Shown: positions 34,422 to 42,631 of the stretch, one piece after another
Position numbering within the stretch: position 1 is the first letter of the stretch
How the letters are laid out: every line of letters starts with the position of its first letter
Assembly: GCF_035117555.1 (NCBI RefSeq)
Contig: NZ_JAYKPK010000004.1
Coordinates: 186,001-250,000, forward strand
Direction of reading: 5' to 3'
Length of the DNA: 64,000 nt
From: Yoonia sp035117555
Lineage (GTDB): Bacteria > Pseudomonadota > Alphaproteobacteria > Rhodobacterales > Rhodobacteraceae
The notes under the pieces: generated by a model
Told to the model about the DNA's origin: nothing
The model's input: the letters and a program-made list of their open reading frames with translations, nothing else
Databases searched by the model: none
Position numbers and translations under genes: made by a program

Positions 34422-35501
34422 TCAGTCGAAGATGATCACATTGCGTCTGGCGCTGCCGGTTTTGGTGTCGGCGATGGCCTCGTTGATCTGGTCGAGGGGC
34501 CAGCGGCCTGAGATCAGTTCATCGAGTTTCAGCCGTCCCTGTTCATAGAGATCGACCATCCACGGAATGTCGCGCGCGATGACCACATCGCCCATTTTTG
34601 ACCCGATCATGCCTTGCCCGCTGGCGGCCATCATCACCGGTTCATAGCTGGACATCGCACCCGAATGCGGCATGCCGACCATGATGACTTTACCGCCATT
34701 GGCCAGATAGCGCGGCGCCTGATCATAGGCCGGGATCGCACCCACGGTCACGAAAACCGCATCGGCACCGCGACCCATTGCAGCCTTGGCCGCCTGCCAG
34801 GGTTTTGCATCGGTGGCCAGCACGGTATCGGTTGCGCCAAAATCGCGGGCGATGGCGAGCTTATCTGCCGTCATATCCACCGCCACGATCCGGCGCGCCC
34901 CTGCGATCCGCGCGCCTTGGATCGCGTTCAGCCCGACGCCGCCGGTGCCGATCACTACAATATCCTGCCCGGCGCGCAATTGCGCCGCATTCACCACCGC
35001 GCCGATGCCGGTGATCACACCGCAGGCCAACAAGGCGGCGGCTGCCATCGGGATCGCGTCGGATAATTTGACGATCTGGCTTTGGCTGACCACGACCCGT
35101 TCGGCAAAGCCCCCGGTGTGCATACCCTGATGGACCGGCGTGCCGTCGGCGGTGGTCAGCGGGCTGCTGGCCAGATCGGTTTCGCAGGCGACGGGCCTGC
35201 CGCCCGCGCAGGACGGGCAGGTGCCGCAGGAGCGGATCAGGGTCACAACCACCGGATCGCCCAAGCGCAGACCGCGCACACCGTCGCCGAGGGCGGTGAT
35301 ATGGCCCGCCGCCTCGTGCCCATAGACGGCAGGCAGGGTGCCGCCCCAGCCGCCATCGATATAGGTCACGTCGGAATGGCAGATGGCGCAGGCTTTCAGC
35401 GTCACCTCGACCTCGCCCCATCGCGGGGCGGCGAGGTTGACAGTCTCGATGCTCAGCGGCGCGCCAAAGGCGTGGCAGATTGCGGCTTTGATTGTGGTCA
35501 T
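34422..35501 (-). CDS. Zinc-dependent alcohol dehydrogenase
   Basis: A 359-residue medium-chain dehydrogenase. The catalytic zinc ligands are in CAICHSDV and YGHEAAGH, the structural zinc cysteines in SCGTCPSCAGGRPVAC, and the NAD-binding motif is GTGGVGLNAIQG. It oxidises an alcohol or the glutathione adduct of an aldehyde; it is similar to the class III/Rxx aryl-alcohol type, but the substrate is not clear. GGGAGGATC precedes the start. It lies just right of the inserted element and 66 bases after the MFS transporter gene's 3' end on the same strand. Confidence 0.87.
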   Translation of the reverse strand: MTTIKAAICHAFGAPLSIETVNLAAPRWGEVEVTLKACAICHSDVTYIDGGWGGTLPAVYGHEAAGHITALGDGVRGLRLGDPVVVTLIRSCGTCPSCAGGRPVACETDLASSPLTTADGTPVHQGMHTGGFAERVVVSQSQIVKLSDAIPMAAAALLACGVITGIGAVVNAAQLRAGQDIVVIGTGGVGLNAIQGARIAGARRIVAVDMTADKLAIARDFGATDTVLATDAKPWQAAKAAMGRGADAVFVTVGAIPAYDQAPRYLANGGKVIMVGMPHSGAMSSYEPVMMAASGQGMIGSKMGDVVIARDIPWMVDLYEQGRLKLDELISGRWPLDQINEAIADTKTGSARRNVIIFD

Positions 35502-35567
35502 GTGATCCTCCCGATGTTGCGCCCAGCCTGTCGCGCGGCGCAGGCCGGTGCAAGCCTGAACGTGACC

Positions 35568-36785
35568 TTATGGGGTCCGGGGGCGCTTTGGTCTGGGGGT
35601 TTGCAGGAAGACTGCGATGCAGCCCAGCACCAGCAGCGCCGAGAGCAGGAAAGGCGCGCCGGGCAGGTAGATCGGGTTTTGCGGCGCGGTGAAATACCAG
35701 AAGGTCTGGGTGACCAGCAAAGGGGCGAGAATTGTCGCCACCGCGTTGATGGATGTCACCGTGCCTTGCAATTCGCCCTGCTGGTTGTCGGCGGCGGTGC
35801 GCGACATTATGCCTTGCAAGGCGGGGGCGGCGATGGAGCCCAGCGCGGTGAGTGGCGTCAGTGCAAGCGCGATCCAGCCGTTGGTGACGAAGCCCAAGGC
35901 GATGAAGGCACCCACATCAATGGCGAGGCCTGCGATGACGGTCCGCCTTTCGCCCAGCCGCGCGATGATCGGGCGCAGCAGCAGCCCTTGCACCACGGCG
36001 ATGCCGATCCCGAAGACGCCCAGCGACAGGCCGATCATGCCGGGGCCCCAGCCGAAACGCTCTGCCCCGAAATAGGCCCAGACGCCGGGATAGACGAAAA
36101 AGGCGGTGGTGTAGACGAAGGTGATCAGCAGCAGCGGTTTCAGCCCCGGCAGCGCGCCGATATTGCGGAATGCGCCCAAGGGGTTCGCGCGGCGCCAGTC
36201 GAAGGGGCGGCGGATCCGGTCGGTGACGGTTTCGGGCAGGACGAAATAGCCGAAAATCGCGTTTGCCGCGGCCAGCCCTGCGGCGGCCCAGAATGGCGCA
36301 CGGGTGCCGTATTCCGCCAGCAATCCGCCGATCAGCGGGCCGACCACGAAACCCACGCCGAAGGCCGCGCCGATCAGGCCGAAATTGCCAGCCTTTTCCT
36401 CAGGCTTAGAGATATCGGCCATATAGGCGGCGGAGGTGGATTGCGTGGCGGCGGTGATCCCACCGATCACCCGCCCGATGACCAAGAGCCAGATCGTATG
36501 CGCCAGCGCCATCAGCACATAGTCAAACGCCATGATCACCAGCGAGATGATCAGCACCGGCCTGCGCCCGTAACGGTCTGACAGGCTGCCCAAAGTGGGG
36601 CCAAAGATGAATTGCATCGCGGCAAAGATTGTGGCGAGGATCCCGCCCCAGACGGCGGCACTGGCCAGCCCCGCGCCTTCGACCTCTTGGATCAGCGACG
36701 GCATGACGGGCAGGATCAGACCGATGCCCATCGCGTCGATGACGACCGAGATCAGGATGAAAGTGACGGGGAGGCGTTTGTCCAT
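35568..36785 (-). CDS. MFS transporter, TetA/TCR-like
   Basis: A 405-residue 12-span major facilitator. It has the motif A loop FGPTLGSLSDRYGRRPVL and an N-terminal FILISVVIDAMGIGLILPVM, both typical of TCR/Tet(A)-type drug:proton antiporters. Chromosomal relatives are common in Rhodobacteraceae and usually not clinically relevant; substrates are unknown. No tetR-like repressor is adjacent. The start at 36785 lies next to a 276-base gap in which I see no gene. Confidence 0.83.
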   Translation of the reverse strand: MDKRLPVTFILISVVIDAMGIGLILPVMPSLIQEVEGAGLASAAVWGGILATIFAAMQFIFGPTLGSLSDRYGRRPVLIISLVIMAFDYVLMALAHTIWLLVIGRVIGGITAATQSTSAAYMADISKPEEKAGNFGLIGAAFGVGFVVGPLIGGLLAEYGTRAPFWAAAGLAAANAIFGYFVLPETVTDRIRRPFDWRRANPLGAFRNIGALPGLKPLLLITFVYTTAFFVYPGVWAYFGAERFGWGPGMIGLSLGVFGIGIAVVQGLLLRPIIARLGERRTVIAGLAIDVGAFIALGFVTNGWIALALTPLTALGSIAAPALQGIMSRTAADNQQGELQGTVTSINAVATILAPLLVTQTFWYFTAPQNPIYLPGAPFLLSALLVLGCIAVFLQTPRPKRPRTP

Positions 36786-37040
36786 CAGCGCAGGATCAGC
36801 CTGCGCGGGGTGCTTTGCAAGCGCGATTTACTGGCCCGCGATCCGGTGTGTCGCATGCCATCCGAAAGCGTTTCAAACCTATGGATTTTCTGAATCCTGC
36901 CGGTGGGGCGCGTCAAGCGATCCTGTGTCACATGCCAAGCGTTGCTGACCCAAACTGGACCTTCGGTGCTGTCTGGGTCAGCGTCGGCAGAGCGGTACGA
37001 AGCCCCATTTCGCTGCGGCTGCGCCAATGTCGGCTATAAG

Positions 37041-37059
37041 AGTTTTTTGTTGAAAAACT
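37041..37059. other. AT-rich 7-bp hairpin after the immunity gene
   Basis: AGTTTTT-TGTTG-AAAAACT forms a 7-bp A/T stem two bases beyond the immunity stop codon. It may serve as a weak terminator for the toxin-immunity pair. It could also be an old element end; no partner repeat was found at the other side of the island. Confidence 0.3.
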
Positions 37060-37061
37060 GC

Positions 37062-37364
37062 CTAAGACATTGACGCCGCCCAGCCCAAAAAGTCTCGAAA
37101 GAGGAAACGAACGCCCTCATCTGGAATAACCCAGTCAGCCTTGGATTCTTTGAGCCAAAGTGAACCGAGATCAGTGTTATTGTCAGCAAAGAGTTTCTCG
37201 CAGTATGTGACTAATTCCCGCACGGCTTGATCGCCGTAACCTTGTCGGAAGTCTTCATAAATTTGGTTGCGCCCGTCTGGGGTGTCGGCCCAACCAGGAT
37301 GAACAGCATCTAGGTCTTGATGAAACTGTAAGGTGAAGTCGTAAAAGGATTTGGGCGGCGTCAT
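37062..37364 (-). CDS. Probable immunity protein for the MuF-RNase A toxin
   Basis: A 100-residue acidic soluble protein, MTPPKSFYDFTLQFHQ at the start and FLFRDFLGWAASMS at the end, with no recognised catalytic motif. The ATG at 37364 lies one base after the toxin stop, with AAGGA inside the toxin tail, so the two are made together. A small acidic protein immediately downstream of a toxin gene is the standard arrangement for CDI/polymorphic-toxin immunity; the role is inferred from this. The longer reading to 37430 only overlaps the toxin. Confidence 0.65.
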   Translation of the reverse strand: MTPPKSFYDFTLQFHQDLDAVHPGWADTPDGRNQIYEDFRQGYGDQAVRELVTYCEKLFADNNTDLGSLWLKESKADWVIPDEGVRFLFRDFLGWAASMS

Positions 37365-37365
37365 G

Positions 37366-38283
37366 TCAGTCAATCCTTGGATAGGATGTGATAATGATAA
37401 ATCCATCCGGCATGTCAGGGGCATACTCAATGACGGTGCCTACGCCAAATGTCTGCCGGACCCCTATCGGAGAAGAGGCCCGCTGAGTGGTTCTATAGGC
37501 CTCAAAGCCGGTTACCGACGAAAAATCACTTGTTATGAAGGCTCTACGCAGGCGCCCGCTGGCAACTTCATTCACAACACCCGCGTTTCTAGCCAGATTA
37601 GAGTTCGTTAGCCTCTGTGCCGCTTCGAGGGATGGGAATGTTCCATGTCGCCACCGATATAGGCTTGCAAAAAGCGTTCTCCCACGTGGCATGCTAACCG
37701 ATCCAATGAGGAAGGCTTCGCTCTTTCCGACATGCAGGGCAATGGTGTGGCCCCCGCCTGCCTCGTGGACTGAAAGGTCCTGTGGAGGAATGCTGCCATC
37801 GGAGCCCGCTAGAATTATGTTGATTTGAGGTGCTGGCGCAATCGGTTCCGCATAACACCTACAGTTATGCGCTTCGCCAGGATGCCCGCCCGCCGGGGGA
37901 TCATCCCAACGAAACACCTGGTCGTCATGTTCTGCATGGCTATCGCGCACCTTGGCATCGTCCTGCGAGCGCCAAATATACATCTCAATGCCAAGGTCTT
38001 CCTGCCGAAGCTGATTGATCAGTCCTGCAAAGGCGCGCAAAAGGCGTTCTTCCAGGGCCGTTCGAAGCGGCCTAAGCCGTTGCGGATGATTTTGATATTC
38101 GCTGTATACGCTCTCAAGCCGAGCGTCCCATGCATTGAGCGCTTCCTTCTTTGCGTCGGTCACATCTCGCAAATCGGATGCAGAAACGTTTGGCACTGTA
38201 TCTGGCGGCGTCAGCGCGTTCAGGAGCATCTGAGTGTTTTCGGCAGCTACCTCGTCGAGGCGTTCACTGAAATCGGCCCGCAA
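37366..38283 (-). CDS. MuF-like phage head protein fused to an RNase A-like (CdiA-CT type) toxin domain
   Basis: A 305-codon open frame from a TTG at 38283. Residues 40-145 resemble the Mu gpF/SPP1 gp7 minor-head family, ending in YIWRSQDDAKVRDSHAEHDD, RWDDPPAGGHPGEAHNCRC. Residues 169-305 match the bacterial CdiA-CT RNase A domain: LSVHEAGGGHTIALHVGKS (H173, H179, H184), then a long loop and the closing ITSYP (299-302). It would cleave RNA, probably tRNA, in a target cell; delivery may be by a phage particle. No other phage genes lie near. The N-terminus is unresolved because the only good start upstream is in another frame. Confidence 0.72.
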   Translation of the reverse strand: MRADFSERLDEVAAENTQMLLNALTPPDTVPNVSASDLRDVTDAKKEALNAWDARLESVYSEYQNHPQRLRPLRTALEERLLRAFAGLINQLRQEDLGIEMYIWRSQDDAKVRDSHAEHDDQVFRWDDPPAGGHPGEAHNCRCYAEPIAPAPQINIILAGSDGSIPPQDLSVHEAGGGHTIALHVGKSEAFLIGSVSMPRGRTLFASLYRWRHGTFPSLEAAQRLTNSNLARNAGVVNEVASGRLRRAFITSDFSSVTGFEAYRTTQRASSPIGVRQTFGVGTVIEYAPDMPDGFIIITSYPRID

Positions 38284-38414
38284 AGCGGAATAATTTGAAA
38301 CGTGGATTTGAGCGACAATCCCAAGTGGTTGCCAACCAGACGGTCGTTCCGCTGCGCTATTTTGTACTGGCTGTCACCGCCATGCCGTAGAAAATCGCTG
38401 AAACCGTGTTGCAT
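38247..38414 (-). other. Out-of-frame upstream ORF, possible original N-terminus of the toxin
   Basis: An ATG at 38414 with GGAGG four bases before it opens a 55-codon frame reading MQHGFSDFLRHGGDSQYKI and on to a stop at 38247. The toxin frame is open through the same bases from about 38370 (ending VAQIHVSNYSALRADF) but has no ATG. A single -1 shift would join the two into one protein of about 345 residues. This points to a frameshift mutation, programmed frameshifting or coupled translation from a leader ORF. Confidence 0.5.
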
Positions 38415-38604
38415 GGAACCTCCGAGTGCGCGCGAGATAGGTTCTATTCACAATTGGTAAAGAAAGTATAAGACCACCGTTCGCAATATACTCTGCTTGC
38501 GTCAGAACCAGCATTCAAGCGTTGTGCAGGATCCGTCATTTTGGGCTCTTTCCCGTCCTTCGCTGCGCCAAGCACGAACGTCCGCTCTGAACTGGCGCGT
38601 TGGG

Positions 38605-39333
38605 TCAGTCATCTGACACAGACGTCGGTTTTGTATGGCCCGCGATCCGGTGCAGATGTTGCGCGAGCTGTGCGGGGGCGGACAGGAAGGGTGAATGAGA
38701 TGTGGGGATTTCGCTGACGTGATCGGCGGGCCAGTCTGCGGTCATCGTGACCTGAAACTCGGGCGGGATGGTCCGGTCATCGGTGCAGCGGATGTAATGG
38801 CAGGGCAGGCCGTGGGTTGGCGTCAAGGGCGTTTCCTGTGGCAGGATCGGTTGGGGGCCAAGCTGGGTGATGGCCCATGCTGCCTTTTCGGGTGGGACGT
38901 CATGGTAGAACTTTTCGGTGGCCTTGGTGGGGTCGACCGCAAAGGTAACACGCTGGTCATCCACCATGATCGCGTCCAGCAGTGGCTGCGTCGGGGCCAT
39001 CCGCCGCATCTGGGCCAGTGATTTGCCCGGCATCGGTGCGTAGGCGCAGAGGTAGATCAGCGCGCTGATCTTGTTGCGCGCAAGGTTCGCGGCGGCGGTG
39101 ATCGGATAGCCCGCCATGGAATGACCGACGAGGATGACGGGCGTGTCGATCGCGGCGACGATGGCTTGGGCGTAAAGGTCCAGTGTGACCTCGCTTGCCG
39201 GGGTCCGGTCCTCTCCGTGGGAGGGCAGGTCGATGGCGCGGGCATTATGCCCCAGAGCAGTCAGATGCGGGATCAGGTCATCCCAGCACCAAGCCCCGTG
39301 GCAGGAGCCGTGGATCAGCAGGAAATCAGACAT
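38605..39333 (-). CDS. Alpha/beta hydrolase (plant-esterase-like)
   Basis: A 242-residue alpha/beta-hydrolase. The oxyanion segment is LLIHGSCHGAWCWDDLIPHL, the nucleophile elbow is VGHSMAGYP, and an acid/histidine pair lies near CTDDRTIPP and TSHSPFLSAP. The HGxxHGxWxW start is shared with methylesterase/salicylate-binding-type hydrolases. It overlaps the pcaD-like stop by eight bases and ends the minus-strand operon 39333-41897. The substrate is unknown, probably a small ester. Confidence 0.83.
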   Translation of the reverse strand: MSDFLLIHGSCHGAWCWDDLIPHLTALGHNARAIDLPSHGEDRTPASEVTLDLYAQAIVAAIDTPVILVGHSMAGYPITAAANLARNKISALIYLCAYAPMPGKSLAQMRRMAPTQPLLDAIMVDDQRVTFAVDPTKATEKFYHDVPPEKAAWAITQLGPQPILPQETPLTPTHGLPCHYIRCTDDRTIPPEFQVTMTADWPADHVSEIPTSHSPFLSAPAQLAQHLHRIAGHTKPTSVSDD

Positions 39334-40114
39334 GGCCGGTGGCTTTCAGGAAATCCGCCAGATGGGCGGCATAGGTCTGCGGGTCCTCGACACAGGGCAG
39401 ATGGCCGGTGCGGCGCATCAGGATGAATTGCGAACCGGGGATCAGGTCGATGGTTTCGCGCACCAGATCGGGCGGGGTCGCGCCATCCTCTGACCCTGCG
39501 ATGCCGAGCGTGGGGATGCGCAGGCCAGCGGTGGGGGTGTAGAAATCGGTGCCCGCGATGGCGGCACAGGTGCCGGTGTAGCCTTGCACTGGCGTGGATT
39601 CCAGCATTTCGCGCCATGGGGCCATGGCAGGCGTGCCGTAGAAACTGCGCCCGAACCAGCGTTGCAGGACGGCGTCGGACAGGGCTTGCAAGCCCTTGGC
39701 GGTGACACTGTCGATCCGGTCCTGCCAGAGTTTCGGATTACCGATCTTGGCGGCGGTGTTGGACAGGACCAGCGCGCGGATCAGGTCGGGGCGTTTCACC
39801 GCCAGCCCTTGCGCGACCATGCCGCCGACGGAGAGGCCGACGAACAGCGCGTCGCGGATATTGGCAGCGGTGCAAACCGCCTCGGCATCGCTGACCAGTT
39901 GGCCCATCGTATAGGGACCGTCCGGCGCATCAGACTGCCCATGCCCGCGCGCGTCATAGCGGATGATACGCAGGCCGGGGGGCAGGTGGGCGATGACCTG
40001 ATCCCAGATCGCCATGCTGGTGCCAAGCGCATTGGCAAAGACGACAGGCGCGCCGTCATCGGGGCCGGTGATCCGATAATGCAGGGTCACGCCATCGCGG
40101 ATCACTGTGGTCAT
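39326..40114 (-). CDS. pcaD: 3-oxoadipate enol-lactonase-like hydrolase
   Basis: A 262-residue alpha/beta-hydrolase of PcaD type. It has IRYDARGHGQSD, the nucleophile elbow GLSVGGMVAQGLA and the C-terminal histidine in MRRTGHLPCVED. PcaD opens 3-oxoadipate enol-lactone in the beta-ketoadipate pathway. No other pca genes are in the window, so the true substrate may differ. It overlaps the dehydratase gene (ATGA) and the next hydrolase, in a four-gene operon. Confidence 0.72.
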   Translation of the reverse strand: MTTVIRDGVTLHYRITGPDDGAPVVFANALGTSMAIWDQVIAHLPPGLRIIRYDARGHGQSDAPDGPYTMGQLVSDAEAVCTAANIRDALFVGLSVGGMVAQGLAVKRPDLIRALVLSNTAAKIGNPKLWQDRIDSVTAKGLQALSDAVLQRWFGRSFYGTPAMAPWREMLESTPVQGYTGTCAAIAGTDFYTPTAGLRIPTLGIAGSEDGATPPDLVRETIDLIPGSQFILMRRTGHLPCVEDPQTYAAHLADFLKATGHV

Positions 40115-41082
40115 GCCAATGTCGCCAATGCCTTGGCAAAGACCGCCGGATCGACATTCCCGCCGGTCGCCACGGCGATCACCGCATCGCCTGTGCTTGC
40201 CTCGGGGTGGAACAGCGCCGCTGCGAGGGCGACAGCACCGCCCGGTTCCACCACGATTTTCAGCCGGTCAAAGGCGAGGGCAACGGCGCGCAAAGCCTCA
40301 TCCTCGGTCACGGCGATGCCCGGACCGCAAAGGTCTTTCATGATCGGAAAGGTCAGATTGCCGGGCTGCGGCGTGACGATCGCATCGCAGAGCGAGCCGG
40401 AAAGCTGGATATTGCGTTCGATCTTGCCAGAGGCCAGCGAACGGGTGACGTCATCAAACCCTTCCGGTTCCGCAGGCCGCACCCGCAGGCCCGGCGCATC
40501 GGCGGCCAGCGCCAGCGCGATGCCGGAGGTCAGACCGCCGCCGCCGCAGCAGACCATGACATCGGCCTCGGTCACGCCAAGCGCGTTCATCTCGGACGCG
40601 ATTTCAAGACCGCAGGTGCCTTGGCCCGCGATGACAAGCGGTTCGTCATAGGGTTTGATCAGGGTCAAGCCGCGCTCACTGGCAAGCTGCGCGCCGATAG
40701 CATCGCGATCCTCGGTCGCGCGGTTATACAGCACGACTTCGGCCCCCAAAGCGCGGGTATTGGCGATTTTCACGGCGGGCGCGTCGGCGGGCATGATGAT
40801 CACAGCTGTCGTGCCATGGCTGCGGGCGGCAAGGGCCACGCCCTGCGCATGGTTGCCGCTGGAAAAGGCGATGACGCCGGCCTTCAGCGCCTCTGGCGAC
40901 AGGGCGGATACGGCGGACCAGCCGCCGCGGAATTTGAACGATCCGGTATGTTGCAGGCATTCGGCCTTCACAAACACCCGCCGCCCGGCGATATCATCAA
41001 GAAAGGGCGAGGTCAGGATCGGGGTGCGCCTTGCGTGGCCGTCAAGGCGGATGGCGGCGGCGCGGATCATGTCGATATTCAT
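40111..41082 (-). CDS. Threonine/serine dehydratase-like PLP enzyme (no ACT domain)
   Basis: A 323-residue fold type II PLP enzyme. The PLP lysine is in HTGSFKFRGGW and the phosphate loop is CCGGGGLTSG. Unlike the enzyme at 11632-12843 it has no ACT domain, so it should be a catabolic dehydratase of threonine, serine or a hydroxyamino acid such as 3-hydroxyaspartate. The ATG at 41082 overlaps the upstream hydrolase stop (ATGA), and its stop overlaps pcaD. Context with three alpha/beta-hydrolases hints at breakdown of an amino-acid ester or amide, but this is speculative. Confidence 0.83.
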   Translation of the reverse strand: MNIDMIRAAAIRLDGHARRTPILTSPFLDDIAGRRVFVKAECLQHTGSFKFRGGWSAVSALSPEALKAGVIAFSSGNHAQGVALAARSHGTTAVIIMPADAPAVKIANTRALGAEVVLYNRATEDRDAIGAQLASERGLTLIKPYDEPLVIAGQGTCGLEIASEMNALGVTEADVMVCCGGGGLTSGIALALAADAPGLRVRPAEPEGFDDVTRSLASGKIERNIQLSGSLCDAIVTPQPGNLTFPIMKDLCGPGIAVTEDEALRAVALAFDRLKIVVEPGGAVALAAALFHPEASTGDAVIAVATGGNVDPAVFAKALATLA

Positions 41083-41897
41083 TGCAGTTTTTCCAACCAT
41101 TGGTGCAGGGCGGCCAGTGCCGCAGGTTCATCCAGAAACGGCACATGGCCACGGCCCGGGACATCGGCGCGGATCATATCGGGGCGACGGCGGGTCATTT
41201 CATCTGCGGTTTCCAGCGTTAAGAGGTCCGAATTGGCGCCCCGGATCAGGGCGAGGGGCAGGCTGTTCAAAGCATCGAAGAGCGGCCAGAGGTCCGGCAT
41301 CGGCTGCGCGCCGGTGTTCAGTACGGCATCGCGGAGTTTGGGATCATAGCGGATCACCAGACCATCGGGGGTTTGCTGGTAATGCGCACGGACTTCAGCC
41401 AGCCAGCGGGTCATCGGAACGCCCTCGAAAGCGGTCCAGAGCGTGGCGCGGGCCGCGGCGGCTTCGTCATAGGTTTTTTGCGGCGGGTTGCGGCCCAGAT
41501 AGGTCTTGATCACCTCCAGCCCGGCGGGGGCGATCTCTGGCCCGATGTCATTCAGCGCGACGCCGGTCAGCCGATCCTTGGCCGTTGCGGCGAGCAGCAT
41601 CGCGATCAACCCGCCACGCGAGGTGCCAAGGATCGCCGCACGCGCCAGCCCCAGATGATCCATCAGGGCCAGCACATCTGCGGCTTCCTGTGCGACGCTA
41701 TAGGTCGCTGGATCGGCCCAAGATGATTGCCCGCGCCCGCGATAATCGGGGCGGATCAGGCGGATGGGTAGATGCGGCGCGACATGGTCGAAATCCGCGC
41801 CATTGCGCGTCAGCCCGGCCAGCGCGATGACCGGCGGGCCGCTGCCCTCATCGGTGTAATGCAGGGAAAGGCCGTCGGTGGAATGGAAGGTCGGCAT
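41079..41897 (-). CDS. Alpha/beta hydrolase
   Basis: A 272-residue alpha/beta-hydrolase. It has IRPDYRGRGQS, the nucleophile elbow GTSRGGLIAMLLA and the C-terminal histidine in PGRGHVPFLDEP. First gene of the minus-strand operon with the dehydratase, pcaD-like and second hydrolase genes. The substrate is not identifiable. The ATG at 41897 faces the FKBP gene across 141 bases, which should hold both promoters. Confidence 0.83.
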   Translation of the reverse strand: MPTFHSTDGLSLHYTDEGSGPPVIALAGLTRNGADFDHVAPHLPIRLIRPDYRGRGQSSWADPATYSVAQEAADVLALMDHLGLARAAILGTSRGGLIAMLLAATAKDRLTGVALNDIGPEIAPAGLEVIKTYLGRNPPQKTYDEAAAARATLWTAFEGVPMTRWLAEVRAHYQQTPDGLVIRYDPKLRDAVLNTGAQPMPDLWPLFDALNSLPLALIRGANSDLLTLETADEMTRRRPDMIRADVPGRGHVPFLDEPAALAALHQWLEKLQ

Positions 41898-42038
41898 GGC
41901 AGCATCCGGTCATTTTCTGATCACTTGCCAGTCTTGCACGGCCTCAAACCGGCGAAAAGGGCAAAGCGGTTTGCAATCCGCGCCATGGGTCCATAGGTAA
42001 AACCTGCGATTTTATGAGAAAACGAAAGGAACGACGCG

Positions 42039-42473
42039 ATGACACAGGCAAAAACAGGCGATACTGTCCAGATTCATTACACCGGCACCCTGAATGACGG
42101 GGCGACATTCGACAGTTCCGCCGGGCGCGATCCGCTGGAATTCGTGGTCGGTTCCGGCCAGATCATTCCCGGCCTCGATGCCGCGATCCCGGGAATGACC
42201 GTCGGCGACAAGAAAACCGTGCTGGTCCCCTGCGCCGATGCCTATGGTGATCTGAACCCCGATGCCCGTCAGGCGATCCCGCGCGCTGAAATCCCCGCCG
42301 ATATCCCGCTTGATCCCGGCACGCAGTTGCAGATGCAGACGCCACAGGGCCAGGTCGTGCCAGTGACCGTCGCCGAAGTAACCGAGGCGGAAGTGACGCT
42401 GGATGCGAACCACCCGCTGGCGGGCAAGGATCTAACCTTTGATATCGAAATGGTCGCGATCAAAGCGGCCTAA
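42039..42473 (+). CDS. FKBP-type peptidyl-prolyl isomerase (SlyD-like)
   Basis: A 144-residue FKBP-type isomerase. The start is GDTVQIHYTGTLNDGATFDSS, then PLEFVVGSGQIIPGLD, with an IF (insert-in-flap) chaperone domain around residues 70-125. The C-terminus lacks the histidine/cysteine-rich metal tail of E. coli SlyD. It catalyses proline isomerisation and helps fold proteins in the cytoplasm. AAAGGAACG precedes the ATG. A single-gene unit ending at a composite hairpin repeat. Confidence 0.9.
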   Translation: MTQAKTGDTVQIHYTGTLNDGATFDSSAGRDPLEFVVGSGQIIPGLDAAIPGMTVGDKKTVLVPCADAYGDLNPDARQAIPRAEIPADIPLDPGTQLQMQTPQGQVVPVTVAEVTEAEVTLDANHPLAGKDLTFDIEMVAIKAA

Positions 42474-42480
42474 TCACGCG

Positions 42481-42624
42481 GGGGCGTGGTTAACTCCGCG
42501 CCCCTATCGTCCGAGTAAAAATATCCCCGCGCGGCGCGCTTCGGCGCAGCCGAACAAGGGGCTGCGCCCCTCGCCCCGGAGCAAGTCCGGGGCTCACCCC
42601 CGAGTATTTGGGGAAATAAGAAGA
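42481..42624. terminator. Composite hairpin/repeat region between convergent FKBP and fabI
   Basis: A 9-bp stem with one T-G pair (42481-42489/42496-42504) follows the FKBP stop. Then come the reversed intergenic repeat core (CGTCCGAGTAAAAATATCCC, from 42509), a GGGGC-TGC-GCCCC stem, a CCCCGGA-GCAAG-TCCGGGG stem, and a second repeat copy in the forward direction (CCCCGAGTATTTGGGGAAAT, from 42597). It probably ends transcription both ways, like the region at 12845-12910. Confidence 0.55.
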
Positions 42625-42631
42625 CCGGGCG

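Noticed and set aside
37041..37059. The AT-rich hairpin as a transposon end
   Set aside because: No matching repeat was seen on the other side of the island and no transposase is near.
38247..38414. A classic -1 programmed frameshift site joining the leader ORF to the toxin
   Set aside because: I found no X-XXY-YYZ slippery heptamer in the correct frame within the overlap.
36786..38604. A prophage remnant around the MuF-toxin gene
   Set aside because: Only one phage-like domain is present; no integrase, terminase, portal or attachment-site repeats are visible.
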